This document shows positions 5,230-6,288 of a stretch of DNA of 6,288 bases, in pieces. The stretch covers positions 1 to 6,288 of the forward strand of contig JAAYWU010000358.1 of assembly GCA_012516295.1 (NCBI GenBank), given 5' to 3'. Made by a program: the position numbers and the translations under genes. The notes below the pieces were generated by a model that was not told the DNA's origin, did not search any database, and worked only from the letters and a program-made list of their open reading frames with translations. This stretch comes from Clostridiales bacterium (GTDB lineage: Bacteria; Bacillota; Clostridia; Oscillospirales; Acutalibacteraceae). How positions within the stretch are numbered: the stretch's first letter is position 1; the number at the start of each line of letters is the position of its first letter.

Positions 5230-6288
5230 TCAAAGCGTTTCCACGCCGCTTACCGTTACTCTGGCATGAATGACGGGAACCGCTTTCGGTGCTTCCGGAC
5301 GGATGGAAACCGCGTTTTGGAAGAGCTTTTCCGCCTCTTTGCATTTTCCTTCTTCAGACGTATAGAAAACGGCAATTACGTCGCCCTTTTTCACGTAATC
5401 CCCAATTTTTTTGCGAAGCATGATTCCGGCGCTGTAATCGATGGAATCTTCTTTCTTTTCGCGGCCCGCGCCCAGTTCTACCGAAGAGATTCCGCACCGC
5501 TCCGTATTCATTGCGTACAGGTATCCTTCGCTCTGTGCCAAAACCTCATGTGCAATTTTTGCCTGTGGGAAGTTTGCGCTGTCGTCCAGAACACGGGTGT
5601 CGCCGCCCTGTGCCGCGACCATTTCCTTTAATTTTGCAAAAGCCTCGCCGTTGTCAATCTGCCTTCTTGCCAGTTTTTTGCATTCCGCAAGATCGCCTTT
5701 CCCCGCCAGATACAGCATATTGGCGGCAAGCTCAATGCAGATTTCCGTCAAATCCTCCGGACCGTGCCCTTTCAGCGTATCGCACACTTCCATAATTTCC
5801 AGCGAATTGCCGATCGCGTTTCCCAACGGGCGGTCCATATCGGTAATCAGGGCAATGGTCTTACGCCCAACATGCTCGCCGATCGCAACCATTGCCTGCG
5901 CAAGTTTAATGGAATCGTCCACAGTCTTCATAAACGCGCCGCTTCCGGTCTTGACATCCAACAGAATGCAATCGGAGCCCGCGGCAATCTTTTTACTCAT
6001 GATGCTGGAAGCAATCAGCGGGATGCTTTCAATCGTGGCGGTTACATCGCGCAGGGCGTAGAGCTTTTTATCCGCCGGAACCAGATTGCCGGACTGGCCG
6101 ATGACACTCACGCCGACCTTGCGGACAATATCAAAGAATTTTTCACGGTCAATGGAGGTCTGCATGCCGGGAATCGATTCCATTTTATCGACTGTTCCGC
6201 CGGTATGCCCCAAGCCGCGCCCGCTCATTTTCGCCACGCGTACGCCAAGGGAAGCGACAATCGGGGAAATAATCAATGTTGTTTTATC
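5230..6288 (-). CDS. pdp: Pyrimidine-nucleoside phosphorylase, N-terminus off window
   Basis: The minus-strand frame gives 352 residues up to a TGA at 5230-5232 and stays open at the right edge; about 80 N-terminal residues are missing from a usual length near 435. The enzyme splits uridine, thymidine or deoxyuridine with phosphate to the free base and (deoxy)ribose-1-phosphate, in nucleoside salvage and catabolism. Numbering from the window edge, the phosphate-loop tail DKTTL is at 1-5, the family signature SGRGLGHTGGTVDKMES at 22-38, and LRDVTAT with R80, S95 and K99 match the spacing of the substrate-binding R171, S186 and K190 of E. coli thymidine phosphorylase. KTGSGAFMK (113-121) follows, and the C-terminal PYNP domain covers about 258-330 (SAGIMLRKKIGDYVKKGD). 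The apparent TTG at 6276 is an internal leucine, not a start. The gene is convergent with the ABC exporter, 157 bp away. Pdp versus the thymidine-specific DeoA cannot be settled firmly, but the Firmicute context favours Pdp. Confidence 0.95.
   Translation of the reverse strand, partial: DKTTLIISPIVASLGVRVAKMSGRGLGHTGGTVDKMESIPGMQTSIDREKFFDIVRKVGVSVIGQSGNLVPADKKLYALRDVTATIESIPLIASSIMSKKIAAGSDCILLDVKTGSGAFMKTVDDSIKLAQAMVAIGEHVGRKTIALITDMDRPLGNAIGNSLEIMEVCDTLKGHGPEDLTEICIELAANMLYLAGKGDLAECKKLARRQIDNGEAFAKLKEMVAAQGGDTRVLDDSANFPQAKIAHEVLAQSEGYLYAMNTERCGISSVELGAGREKKEDSIDYSAGIMLRKKIGDYVKKGDVIAVFYTSEEGKCKEAEKLFQNAVSIRPEAPKAVPVIHARVTVSGVETL

Noticed and set aside
1..6288. CRISPR array, tRNA or rRNA gene, prophage or toxin-antitoxin pair.
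   Set aside because: No regularly spaced repeats, cloverleaf or rRNA segments, phage genes or small paired genes were seen on either strand.

Overview
The window looks like a piece of chromosome from a spore-forming or related Clostridia-class Firmicute, perhaps of the Oscillospiraceae type. This rests on strong GGAGG-type ribosome binding sites before every visible start, sigma-A style promoters, a GTG start, a mid-range GC content judged by eye, and the gene families present. The assignment is inference; no rRNA or other marker gene lies in the window.

Layout from left to right. (1) Positions 1-1818, minus strand: a promoter, exodeoxyribonuclease III (xth/exoA, GTG start at 1781), and 22 bp after its stop a beta-CASP metallo-beta-lactamase-fold nuclease whose C-terminal part runs off the left edge. 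The two are probably co-transcribed. (2) Positions 1819-1977 hold no gene or signal I recognise. (3) Positions 1978-2677, minus strand: a single gene of unknown function with its own promoter, a textbook ribosome binding site and a rho-independent terminator. It encodes a 189-residue hydrophilic, charged, probably helical protein. (4) Positions 2678-5189, plus strand: starting from a divergent intergenic region, a strong promoter drives a two-gene operon of a cytoplasmic cyclophilin-type prolyl isomerase and, 12 bp later, a half-size ABC exporter, closed by a strong hairpin terminator. (5) Positions 5230-6288, minus strand and convergent with the ABC gene: the C-terminal four fifths of a pyrimidine-nucleoside phosphorylase, whose N-terminus lies beyond the right edge.

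The genes form four transcription units with mostly housekeeping roles: DNA repair and RNA processing, protein folding, export, and nucleoside salvage. No prophage, CRISPR array, tRNA, rRNA or complete mobile element is visible. I did not find a clear new system. The parts most worth a second look are the unknown gene at 2031-2600, the control region it shares with the cyclophilin promoter (a perfect match to the Spo0A box consensus on its -10 region and an 8-bp-arm inverted repeat on its -35 region), and a 14-bp sequence at 5085-5098 that looks like a lone IS6-family transposon end.
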